NCBI GenBank assembly: GCA_963082975.1
Contig: OY720350.1
Coordinates: 49,306,734 to 49,370,733, forward strand
Length of the DNA stretch: 64,000 nucleotides
Direction of reading: 5' to 3'
Origin: Labia minor
Lineage: Eukaryota; Arthropoda; Insecta; Dermaptera; Spongiphoridae
A model generated the notes under the pieces. The model was not told the DNA's origin. It saw only the letters and a program-made list of their open reading frames with translations, and did no database searches. The number at the start of each line of letters is the position of its first letter. Positions within the stretch are counted from its first letter, which is position 1. Both the position numbers and the translations under genes were made by a program. Shown one piece after another: positions 1-13,300 of the stretch.

Positions 1-81
1 ATCCAAAACGTGGGTTAATAAAGTAGTTACGTTTCGTTCAAGCCAAGCACCACCAAGAATTTGCACAAATACTACATAGGC
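1..81 (-). other. HEATR5B: HEATR5 coding exon 6 (cut by the window edge)
   Basis: After the acceptor cttttag the frame reads [18 protein letters not shown] and TTLLTHVLD, exactly 27 codons to the edge. Human has AYVVFVTTLGGQWLERSF here. The exon continues left of base 1. Confidence 0.92.
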
Positions 82-3000
82 CTAAAAGTGAAAGCAAAAA
101 TTAAAATTTTAGTTTAAATATTTATATCTAAAATTAGTTGAATTAATTTTATTAAGTCACTCTTTTTAATATATATTCCTCTATTTTTTTTTTATTAAAT
201 TTTAATTAAATTTTTAATAACTCTGATAAGTAAATAAAATTAGATGGATAAAAACAAACTAATTTTTTATTTATTTATTTGTATTCTATCTTTTCCATTT
301 TACGACTTCTGGTGGCATAAAATTGCTTTATTCAGTGTATTGAACGTAAAAAAATCTTTACTTTTTCCCTTTTTTTATATTATCTTTTCACCAAATCCGC
401 TCATAACAATTTGATTACCTCCTATCATTAATTTACCATTTCCTTAAAATATTAGGTCTTAAAATTTGATTTTTTTTTCTTTTTCTCAAATTCTTATATA
501 TGTATATAAAGAGTAAATGTAATTTTTCAAGTTATTTTCTAAATTTATTTTCAAGATATATTTTTCCATTTTATCAAGTTTTTAGTTGAACCCCTTTGAA
601 GTTTTAAGTTATGCAACCATTCTAATAAATGTGACTAACGTGAGTGACTCCGACTCGGACTTCTCGATTGACTCCGGAACTTCCTTTGATCATTTCGCCG
701 GTGCCTTTGAGAAAGCCAACCCCACCACGAAGAAAGCCGGACATAAGAACACCAAGTGCCTCGTCCAGCGAGGGTGGCTTGTGCCCTTTCGTCTGGCTGA
801 CTGAAAAAAATAAAATAAAATTATTGTGCATATACTTTTGATTATATTGATATTTATCTCATAGGAACAAATTGATTGTATTATTGAGTATTATAAAAAA
901 TTAAAGTCAAGGATAAAGCCGACTGAATTAATAATAAATTCAGTATGTAAACTTGATTAATATTTAAAATAAATGCATAAGTGGAGCTTAAGGACAAGAT
1001 AGCTCGGCGAGGTGGATGAATATAAATATGGGAGAGGTGTAAGAGAGATGGTTAATGGGATACGGACCGTTATATTAAAATATATAAAAATATGAAAAAG
1101 TGAAATAGAATTTAAGGGAATGAATGAACTTTAACATTACTAACAAACAAAGAAAATGAAATATATAAATGTTAATATTCTTATTTCATTTTTGTTTCTT
1201 AAATTAAATACAATAAGTTGAACTGTGGCCAGGTCCGAACCGACCGACGGTTTGAAGTAAATTAATTTCCAGCTACAGAAACAATTTCAAATAATTTTAA
1301 GATACCTATTAATGTAATAAAAAACAGATATGGATCTAACAAAAATATTTTTAATTTTATTTTATTTATAATATAAAAGTAAGAGCTGGCTGTGACGTCA
1401 TGAAAGGCTGGGTGACGTCATATAATTTTAAATTAAGAAAAAGCTAATGAAGATGATTTTCCCGAGGATAAAACCAATACAAAGTGCATGATTTGTGGGG
1501 ATATATAAAAAAACTCCTCGTGTGAAATTTAGTGTGAAAATAACCCTTCCCTTCCTATCGTCGATCGCTATACTACCACTTTCGGTTTCTCGATTTGCAC
1601 CAAAAGTTGATCAATTCATCATACTGATGCATTAAGCAAATATACCAAATTTCATCAAAATCCGTTGAGCCGTTCAAGCTGTACTCATCTATACGGACGG
1701 ACGGACGGACGGACAGACATCATGCTAAAAATACTTTTTTCTCTTAAGATATGTAAAAATCTCCACATGTGAAATTTGGTGTGAAAACAATATTTCCCTT
1801 ACTATCGTCAGTCGGTGAAAAAAAATACAACGAAGATTTTGTGTTATTGATAAATCAACAACTAGAGTGTAAATATGGTTTTATCAGCTGAAGAATAACT
1901 ACCATTTTAAATCAATATTATCAATATTATCAATTTATTATTATTTATATTATTAATATTCAATGATTTATGACAGGATTTTAGAAAATGTTACCTGGTG
2001 CGGGGTTGTTCTTTACTGGCATTTGTGTGGTGGCCACCAATGTTCCAAGCAAACGTGCAACAGCACATCGTACTTCATAATTGGACCCATCCAAAGCACG
2101 GAAGCAAAGGGTGGCTAAAGATTCCAATTCAGTTGTATAAAGAAAAGGGGCGTGATTCAACATTTCAAGTAAACACTAAAAAATAAAAAAAAAAAATTGT
2201 TTTTAATCTGGTGAGAAAAAATAAAATAAATATTAACTAGAAAAAAAAAAATAAAATAAAAAAACCAAAAAAAAAACCCATGAATTTTCTAAAATAGAAT
2301 AATAGATATTAATCTTACTTTAGCAGCTGCACAACGTACTGCCATAACTCGATCGGTAAGGCAATGCCGGGCAGCTTTATAGATATCTTTGTGAACGTTG
2401 GAGACAGCGGAACCCATTCCCGCACAAACTTTCTCCAGGGTGCACATTACTTCCACTCGAGTCTGTGATTCTGCATTTCTTAAAGATTTGATTAATATTT
2501 GAACGGTTTCTTCATAGGATCTTCCCATCATTCGACCAAGTTTTTCATACATACAACCCACACAGCAAATTGCAGCTCTAAATAAATAAAAATAAAAATA
2601 AAATTAATAATAATTAAAAAAAAAGAAATAAAATAAATTATTTTATTTATAAATGAATGTCGTTTTTATTTTACTTTTATTCGTATTTTTATTGCGTTTT
2701 CGATAAATAATCTCTTTAATTCTTACTCTATAATTCATGAATAATAATTAAAATATGATTGCAATCAGTATAGTTATTTTACAAAGGTGAAAAAATTGAT
2801 GTTGCGAGTAACATCGAAAGAAAATATAACTTAATAGCAATTAATAAAAAAATGTGCTTAAAAATGATTTCTTAAATTGACCAGCTTTTTAATTTATAAT
2901 TGAACACAAATAATTTTTTTTCAATTAATGAGGTTATATATATAGTTTAATTAATAAATTATAATTTATATGGAAGACTTGACGGTAGTCTGGTAGGCAT

Positions 3001-6000
3001 TACGTCAATAAGCTTGTGGACTCGGGTTCGATTCCTTTTATGGAGTCTGGAACGAGGTCCATCCATCCTAGGTTATCAAATTGGGTAACTATTTGAAGTA
3101 AAAAATAAAAAATAGTGGCCTACGACCAAGAAATTTAAGATAAATGTTGAGATAATCAGTTGTACTGATCATTTAACACTTCTACCCACTTAGGTGGCTA
3201 CCTTCTTGATAAGCGGTGTCCTTTCGAGAAGAACATTTTAAAAATTTAGAACATGTAAAAAGAAAATTGGAATCTCTAATATTTTATTTTTAATGAATAA
3301 GTTTATGTATTATAGTTTTTAAGCGAATAATTCCGTTTTCAATCCAACATTTTACTTGCTTTTTTATGCTTAAATATTCATATACAAAGATTATAATACT
3401 TAAATATGTAAATGAAAATAAAATTGATAGATAATTCTAATAAAAATGTTTGAAAAAAAGAACAATTTATATTCAACAAGAACACAATTGAATGTTAGGC
3501 CTCTGAAAATCATAAATTACATGCAAATGTTTCGGCGGATTAAAGTTTTATATCATCGTAATGTTGTATCATACTAGAGGAAGGGGATAAAAAAAAGGAG
3601 ATATTTGTAAGATACATGCAATATACAATACATAAAATTGAAAATATGACTAGCAGTAAAGAAACACATTTAAATATTTTTCTCAAATGCTAACACCTCA
3701 CAAAAACTTTTAAAGGCTATAACCAAAATATTTGTAAATTTTTCATAACAGCATTGTAATAAAAATGTCCACAATTTAAGTTTTGAGGGATAAAAGCGAG
3801 TATAACAAAAAATAAAATGCTCTTTATTTTATACTTTAAAAAGATTTATTTTCTAAGGACAACTTATACAGTTTTAAGAAAAAGTTGAAATTTAAAATGT
3901 CAACCTCCAAAATTTTTGTAGATTATTATATTAATAAAAATAAATATTTGATGTTAATTTTTTATATAAGAAAAAAATTAAACATATTTTTCTCCAATTT
4001 CCTCAAACCAGTATATATCTTAAATTTTTAGTGGTAGTAAAACTAGGGAGGGGAAGTACTTTCCATGGTAAAATTGTTATTATAAAATAATTGAAGAAAA
4101 GTTTTAAAAATGAATCTTTTTTAGATTTAGGAAAGTTAACGTTACAAGTTATAAGTAAAAAAAATTATAATATATATCAGGGGATTTTATAATAAAATAA
4201 AAATATACCGATATTGTTTTATTTGACTTTACCTCAGGCAAAGATCTTTTTAAAATCAATGTCGGTCTGTCTGCCTGTTGGGAATTTAAGTTAAAGTTAA
4301 ATTTTTTTAAAGTTTCCTCTCTGCTAAATGCAGTGATTTTTCGGCAAGGCTTTTAAGAAAATGTTTCAAAGTGAATTTTCTTATCAGCGGCTTTCTGGAT
4401 CATTGAGAGAGAGAGAGCGGAATGGTTTGGTAGTGGCGGAGGGGGTGGGGGTGTTATCTGTTTTATGACACTCACAGTCGGGTTGGCAGATAGCTGGGCG
4501 AATCGTCCTTGTTTTTCAGCAGCTCGTTGCATTTGTTGACGGTGTCAAAAAGGAGGAAAGTGTCACCGACGCTGAAGAGTGTTGCCAAACATCTGGCAAT
4601 CAGTTTCCTTGTGGGTGGTCCCGGCGACTCATGGATATGCCTGGTCAATTGTTCCACGAGTTTTTTCTGGCAGCCTTTGATGTCCGACTAATAAAAAATC
4701 AAATAAACACGAATTATTTAGATATAAATTAAATTAAATCTAAATTAGAAATCGAATCAATAACAAAAATGTGGATTAATTATTCTAATAAATATCATTG
4801 GAGGTGGCTTGGCCGAGAGTGTAGCGTGGCAACCTTCTACACGAGAAGTCTGCGTTCGATTCTAACCAAGAACGGATTTTTCTAATAAATTCAATTTAAC
4901 ATCAGCTGGTTCCAGGAACTGACTAGCCCTGGTTCTATACAACCCTGCACCAGCAGGACTACCTCAAAAACAAGCAACCATAAGCAACAATGGATCGTGG
5001 TGAGAATAACTCCAGGTGGTACCCAATCCACCCGTCACCTGGAGGTGGAGGATCCGGATCTTCATGAGCACACAAAAAAAGAAGAATAAAAGAACATTCA
5101 TATATGGGCACACTTAACATCAATACCCTTGTATATGGGAGCTTTGTGTGATCCTAGATGGTCCAGACGCAAATAATAATAATAATAATAAATATCATTA
5201 AGAAATAAACAAAGAAATGTTTATAAATATTACTGATTTTCTTTTGAATAACAAGATCACACTAATAACCAGGATTATTTTCTGTTTTTGGCATAACTTC
5301 AATACAAAAATCATCATATTCAATTACATTAATAATCAAATGGTTATTCACTAATTAATATATATATATATATATATCTTTGTGGTGCTAGTGGAGCCGA
5401 AAGTTCTTGGCCGCAGTAATCCAATTCCTCCAATCGTCCTGAGCCTACACTAATTCTCTACCAACTCCCTCACATCCCCTTTAAATTGTCTGCCCACAGC
5501 GTATTTGGTCCTCCAACTGTTGTTTCCTAATTGTTAACATCTAGGTATGGTCTATCTAATCTTTTCTAATCTATCTAATTACGTGTTACCATGCGATTTT
5601 ACAACAATAACTATGTTAAAAATGCCTACATATAATAGGTGTGTTTATATTATTTTTATTTTGGAAAAAAAATCCGTTTCCCATATATGTAGGGTGGAAA
5701 TTTAATTGTTATTTTAATCCTAAAAAGGCTATTGCATTAAATATTCTTTTAGGTTATAAGTAAGCTATGAAATGGACTAGAAAAATAGCCAAAAAATAGG
5801 CCATCAAATTGACAGTGATCAGTGGATCATAGTTAAATTATAATAAGATTACAGGAGGATATGATATAAAAGACAATTTTTGGGTTTAATATAGAAAGTC
5901 ATGATTTAATAAGATTATTTGATATTAAATTGTCTACTGAGATTCTATTATTACAAGCAACATTTACTAAAAAAAAAATTAAATATTTAAATATAATAAT

Positions 6001-7261
6001 TAAAGAAATTAATTTTGAAATACAAGGTGCGTTCCAAAGAAAGCAGAATTTTTTGAAAATGGTAACAAAGGGTTATTTTTTAACAAAACTCTCTTATTTT
6101 ATTCAAAATTGAGTGAGACTCTATACAGTGAAATGCACGGCCAAGAGGCAAGTCTAACGAGTGGTTTAGGTCATCTGTAGAGATGTTCTAGAAAATGTAG
6201 GTGCAAGGCATTTGGATGGGCTCTACATGACCATAACGGTTTCCTTCCAAATGTATTTTCCAAATAGGTAAAAATCACACGGTCTTAATTGAGGAAAATA
6301 CGACGAGTGGTTGATGGTTGAAATGGAATTTTTGGTCAAAAAACCAGTCACAAGAGTCGATCGATAATTGGCAGTAACTTCCTTATTCAAACGCTTCAAA
6401 ACTCCAGATCTTGGCTGATCTTTTATGAATTCAGGCACAGTTTTGAAGGCATCTTGTGTTATCACAAATTTCGATTGCTCAATACGTGGGTCATTTATGT
6501 CTTCACAACCATTCTTAAAGTGGACATACCACTCATGGACTAAGTTACGGGATAAACAATCATCACCATAAACTGGTTTCATCAATTGAAGCGTTTCGAT
6601 AAAAGTTTTACCAAGATTGTCATGTAACTTTAACAAAGGTCAAAGAAGGTGGTACCTTTCCAACTAAGGCAGTCATCTAGATTATGTTATTTTGAAAAAG
6701 TCCTGTTTTCTTTGGAACGCCTCTTGTATATGATTTTCCTTTTTTTTAATGAAACAGACAGAAAAACTTAGATATCAAATAAAAAATACGAATTTTTTTT
6801 TATTTTAAAACTTGATAAAATTTCCGAAAAAAATTTCAAGATTATTTAACGTTTTAATATTTTAAAGGAATAAAATATAGAGTTAGTTAATAAATTTAAA
6901 TGAAATATTATATATATATTAAGGAGTTGTAGTTTAGAACAGATTGGTGCGCATAAACTCTCTCTCTCTAAATATATATATATATATATATAATTTGTTC
7001 ATTCTTATTCATCTCTGCTACTATTTGTATTCCTAATAAAAAATTCATTAAACGAGTGTCTGGAGGAGTAAACGTGTCGCATAGGACAGCTAATTCACTA
7101 ACAAAATAAATCATTTAACATAGAAAATTTGATAAAACCATTCCTACCTCTACATTTAAGTTTAATAATAAACTTTCTGCCACTTTTGTTTCAACTTTCT
7201 AGTTTACACACTATACGAGTACTAAAATAAACTTCCCAATTTTTGATCTATATACATGGAA

Positions 7262-7304
<43 letters not shown>

Positions 7305-10300
7305 GTATAAGATTAATTTTTCTTTTGCATATTTAAAAAAAAAAGAATCTGTTTTTGTATTAAACTTTAAGAAGCTTAATTATGGAACTTTATCTAAACA
7401 AATAATCCTTTTAAATCTTGTAAATTTCAATTCAATGTTAATGGCCCAGTAGGGGATCAAAGGAATTTGAACGGCAATTTTATCCCAAAACTCCAAGAGC
7501 TTATTTCGATAGAGAAAGAAAAAGAAAAAAATATAATCACATCTCAACAAAATTTCTTATTAGATTAAAACAAATACAAGAGTAATCTATAAATTCAATT
7601 TAAAATAATTAAAATTAAATCAAATTAATGAAATAAGTATTTTTTCCGGGTTTCAGAAATCTTTGCTTATTTTAAATTTTAATAAATTCTTTAAAATGAA
7701 TAATAGATATAAATGACTTTTGTTTAATTAATTTAATTTGATCAGTGTGTTTGATGTAATTCTTCTTCATACACGCTTTTATACTTAGTTTCACATCGTG
7801 TCCTGTCGTCAAATCTTGCAAGAGGAATTTGACCCACTTCTCAATGTTCGAATGAGCTGAAATTTTGAATACATATGTAACTCCGATGTTAATGCAATAT
7901 TCAGGTTCATCCCAGGTCATAGGTGACCTCCGAGGTATTATTTTATAATAGAGAAAAACGCAAATTCTACTTCAAATAGACATAGTCAAGAAGTATAGTG
8001 GAAAAGGAAAAAAAAACACAGAAAGGGGTTTGTGCATATATAATGAAATGTCCATCGTATTCTTTTCCTTTCCCTGCATGTTTGGCGCCCATGCTTTCAT
8101 TTTTCAGATATGATTAATTGTAAGGAAATCGTGGTGGGTGTGGAGAAATTATTTTCTCCTTTTCAGTGCATTTAAATAAAAGCAGGTTTTTAAAAAGATT
8201 TTTTTTTATTTATTCAATGAATGAATATTATTATATTAGGTTGGGGAAAAAGAAATCCATTATTTTTTCGGTAGATAGCTGTAGTGATCGATATCTCGTA
8301 AATTATCGATCAAACAATTTCAAATTTATGCTCGTTGTCAAGGTAACAGTTCGCACTAAAAGAATTCGTTTGCAGTTTTTTGTTTTGTCCATTCAGTTCT
8401 GAGTTACACGGCGTTAAAGATGGAAGTCAACAAAGAGAAAATTCGGTACATTTTACAGTTTTTCTTTGATAAGGGCGAAAATGCAAGTCAGGCGGCTGAA
8501 AATGTGAATAGTGTTTATGGTCCCGATACTGTAACAGCTAATTACGCGCAATTTTGGTTTCGTCGATTCCGTTCGGGTATTTTTGACGTTAAGGATGCCC
8601 CTCGCACAGGCAGGCCCGTCGTCGAAAATGTCGACAAAGTCACTGAAATCATCGAAGTGAACCGGCATGTTAGTAGTCGTAGCATCGCCCAGGAGTTAAA
8701 GATCGACCACAAAACAGTTTTAAACCATTTGCACAAAGCTGGGTTTAAAAAAAGCTTGATGTTTGGGTGCCACACCAATTAACACCAAAAAACATGATGG
8801 ATCGAATTTCCATCTGCGAAGCCTTGGCCAAACGTAATGAAATCAACCCATTTCTTAAACGGATGGTGACTGGGGATGAGAAATGGGTCACATACGACAA
8901 CATTATGCGAAAGCGATCGTGGTCAAAGCGTGTTTTAGTGATAAGAAATTGGCATCAAGGGAAGAGTGTGAAAATCAATTGCTGGAGTTTTTCGCTAATA
9001 AGGACCAAGACTTTTATGAGAGAGGCATAATGAAGCTACCATTAAAATGGCAACAAATTATAGAACAAAATGGTGCATATTTGACCTAAATCGGACAATG
9101 CAAAACATGTTAAATAAAGTCTTGAAGTTCACGTAAAAATAATGGATTTCTTTTTCCCCAACCTATTATTATATTTAATTAACAATTGATAATTGATAAT
9201 TATGATTATTATATTAAACATACAGATTTACATTTGATTGATTATCTGTATTAAAATTAAATAAAAATTTATAATTAAAATTTGCAATATATTGAGCTAT
9301 AGACTTTGCTAAACTTTACGAATAATATTTATATCATTTAATGTTTACCCGAGCGGGTAGCGGGTAGATACCTTCTCACGATCCCGGTGAGAGACAGATC
9401 TACCTCAGTGAGTGGCGCCCACTGCCCTACGCGAGCACATGCATTTTCTCTCATTCCTCGACCAAGGGAGTGCATGCCCTACCCAAATCATCCATCCAGA
9501 CCCAATCCCCTTTATTTCCTCTTCCTTCTTTCCAATCCACGCGTCAGGCTGTAGCGACAGGCCGGCTGGATCATCTTCGCGTCGCATCAACAATTAATGG
9601 AGAAATGTTATACGGTTAACGGCTAGGGCGTCCCCTGCAAGCGACGCACATTGTCAGCACCCGGGCGATGTGAGAAATGGGTTAGGGTTACCCACCTATG
9701 GACGAGGTGGGCTAAAGAAGATAGTCCAACATCCACATCCACATCAATATCAACATCGACATCATCACCGACACGAACATCGTCACATCGGTCAGCATCA
9801 GCATCATTGCCATCAACCTCACTCAAATCGTCCACAGCTACATCAAAGTCGTCAACACCATCATCACCGTCATCGAAGGTTGAGTACCAAAGACCGCGTG
9901 GGAGGCCTAAAATCAGCTGGTCCTGCCGTATAACGGGAGATCTAATGGCATCTGGTCTCTCTACAGACGACGCCAACAACAGATTTAGTTGGCGCCAATT
10001 AACGAGAAGAGCCGACCCCACACCCCGTGGGAAATAAGGCTAAGAAGAAGAAGAATGTTTACCCGAGTTCGCTAGATGGCGTTGCGCGTGTGAAAAGTGT
10101 CCCGTGTAGGGACATGAAAAAGTCTAAAATCATATTTGAATTATCCAGATCATGAAACGTGAAGATATGCAAAAAATTTTAAATCCTAAGCAACCTTTAT
10201 ATAGATAGAAATTTTTGAAAAATCATCATCAAGATTGTCTAATAAGGAATTACAATAAATAGGTTCTATTCATCCAAATAGAGGTCTGTATGAGATCAAA

Positions 10301-13300
10301 AGACGATTTGGACTTTAAATTTAACTGAAATATTATCTTAAAGTTCTATTCTTATAAAAAAAACACCCCGCGTATTCTCTAAATCCACGTAACTATTATC
10401 TATCTCAACTATAATAACAATTGAGAAATATTTTCTTAAAGTAATTTTTGGAAAACTTTTTTCATAATAATATTATGATTACATTTTTATACAGAATTAT
10501 TTTCTCTTATATGATATTTAGTATTAAAGAGATTATAATTGTTGAAGAAAATAGGGAATTTCAACTTTTCAAATCATAATCATTGAAACTATTAATAACT
10601 TATAAATATCTTATTAGTATGACAAAAATGAAACAAAACTTTTCCCGCCTCGGCATTCAATTTGATAATATTATCAATTTAATGTCTTGCAATATTCTTT
10701 AATACACGAACTATAATACCAAAGAGACGTTTCTTCTATTAAATTATTTCTATATTCCATCAAGACTAAAATATAATAATAATATCCATCCTTTACAGAT
10801 AAAGTTGATTGCATTTATTAGAAATAGATTTAAATGAAAATGAACGTAGGGGGGGGTTTGAATATTTTGAATCAGTTTTGTATTTTTAAGAAATAAGTAT
10901 TGTTTTTTTATTGGACTTGAAATTTATATTTTTAAATAAATATAATTTTCCTTTTTTTTTTAAATTTCAAAAAAATCCAAAAAAAAACAAAAAAAAAACA
11001 GGATTATTATTTCTAAAGTAGAGAGTCTTTCTCATTTATAAATTGAATTTCTTCTTTTTTTCTCCTCCTCCAAAACGTTCTTATATTCCAAACACATTTC
11101 CTTTTGTTTCTGAAATTCTTTTAGCAAAATAGAAAAAAAAAAAAATTCTCTGAATTATGCATTAAGAATGGGGGAGGCGAATTGAGTATCCTCCGACCCT
11201 CTGTTCCCCCCCCCCCACCAAACGAAGGCTGCATTATGAATGGATGTGTGGCTACCGATATTTTACCAGCCTCTGAACACCACCGCCACCATCCGAGCAA
11301 GTCCTGTGGGAATTCAATCCTTGAATAAATGAAGATGTGCAAGAAGCTGCGTGATAAATTGACAGGGGGTGTTAAGTTCTAAGCACTCGGAAGAGTTAAC
11401 GAGAAAATCAGCTATTGACAGCCTATAAATGATCATCATTCTATTGGAAAGGATGAAACAAATTTTTAAAAATATAAGTCTGATTTGATAAAACTAAACA
11501 ATTTTTGAAATATTCCCACACAAAAATAAATAATCCCATCTTTTGATTAACCATTGAAAGAGCTCAAAAATTTTTACCAAAATATTATTGTTAATAAATC
11601 TTTACAAATTTACTTAATACTACCTCAAACAGTACTGTGAGGTTCTTGCGCCTGGGGGCAACTGAGAAATTAGCGCCCCCTTTCTTAATTTAATTTTTTT
11701 TTTAAAGAATATTAATGACGAATAACGAAACAGGTTTAACAGATTTTAATAAGCGTATAAATAATATTTATTGCCTTACACAAAAAAATACAGTTTAACT
11801 TTAAATATTAATTCTTCTTTTGTTCCAAATTGGCTTCCCTAATTTTGCGCCCCCTAAATTTGGCGCCCTGCTCCCCTCAAACTAAACTTTTATTTCTTGT
11901 TTTTTTTCATTAATCTTCTCATATAATCCAATTTTAAGAATTTTTCATTGATCAAACAATAGATTAAAGTGGACGTATGGTTAGTCATCAGATGGAACAT
12001 TAATCCTTATTGAATGAACCATTTCTCTTCTAGATAACTTCCTTTTTCCTTTTAAACGAATTTCAGTAATCAAATAGAAACCAGATAAAAGTTATATTAT
12101 TGAGAAAATGTGATATTTAAACAATTTACAATTTTAGGATTTATTTTTATTTTCAATATAATACTTAATTATAAACAAAATCCATGAATTATTATTATTA
12201 TTTAAACTTTAAAATTTAAAGTACACAATTTATTAAATAACATATACTAATATATTGTTTTAATTGTTCTCACTTTGTTCAGTGAAAATTTATTATATCT
12301 ATTAGAGCAGTGGTTCTTAAACTGTGGTCCGCGGACCCCTGGGGGTCCGCGAAGCCTTTACTGGGGGTCCGCGGTCCTCGGAAAAAAATCATCGTAAAAA
12401 TATATACATATATAAATATTTAAAGTTCATTGTGTAACTATATCCTCCTAGAGAATTACGGCTATAATTTAATACTATTAATAATACTATTTTATTTTAT
12501 TAAATTGATAATTATGTCAATTAATTTTTTGTGAATAAATAAACATATATAAAAAACTATATATAAAATTTGAATTTTCATCCATTCATTCATTTAAAAT
12601 CATTTTTCGATTGTTCCTTTAAAATAACCCCTCTTAGGGGCTCGGAAGGGGAGGCATATAAGGGAATTTTCTTTCACTTTGTTATTGGGGAAAACCAGAG
12701 GAGGGGACAGTCTTACCCGGAAAAACCCAAATTGTCAGCGTCCACTCTGGGGTTTTAAACAGTTTTAAAGCAAATGTTAATTATAAGTTCATTTCTCAAC
12801 GAGTTGTATCTTTAAATTATTTTTATTAATGTTAATTATAAGTTCATTTCTCAACGAGTTGTATCTTTAAATTATTTTTATTAATTTAATTAATTATAAT
12901 TAAATTATAGCTAATAATAGTTTATTATAGCTAATAATTTTTTTTAATTTTTAGTGTAATTTGCATGATCATTATTTTATAAAAACACTAAACACATTTT
13001 GCAATTTCCCAGAAAGGCTGTTTTTGAGAGTAAGTATAAGTTAGTTTTATGAATAAAAAATATTTATTTTAATAATATTTTAGAATCAAATTACGAAATT
13101 AATAATATTTTAGAATCAAATTACGAAATTAATAATATTTTAGAATCAAATTACGAAATATATTTATTATATAAATTAATATTCATTTAAAATGATATTA
13201 AATCATTTATTTAAAATGATTTAAAACATTTATTAAAATGATTTAAAACATTCATTTAAAATGATATTAAAACATTCATTTAAAATCATATTAAAACATA

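Noticed and set aside
9623-10021. 132-codon minus-strand Asp/Val-rich ORF, and overlapping plus-strand His-rich ORF
   Set aside because: Both are shadows of the simple CATCGA-like repeat; the LINE-like C-terminus is in a different plus-strand frame.
13070-13159. CRISPR-like array
   Set aside because: The three 30-bp units are directly adjacent without spacers and lie inside a eukaryotic transposon.
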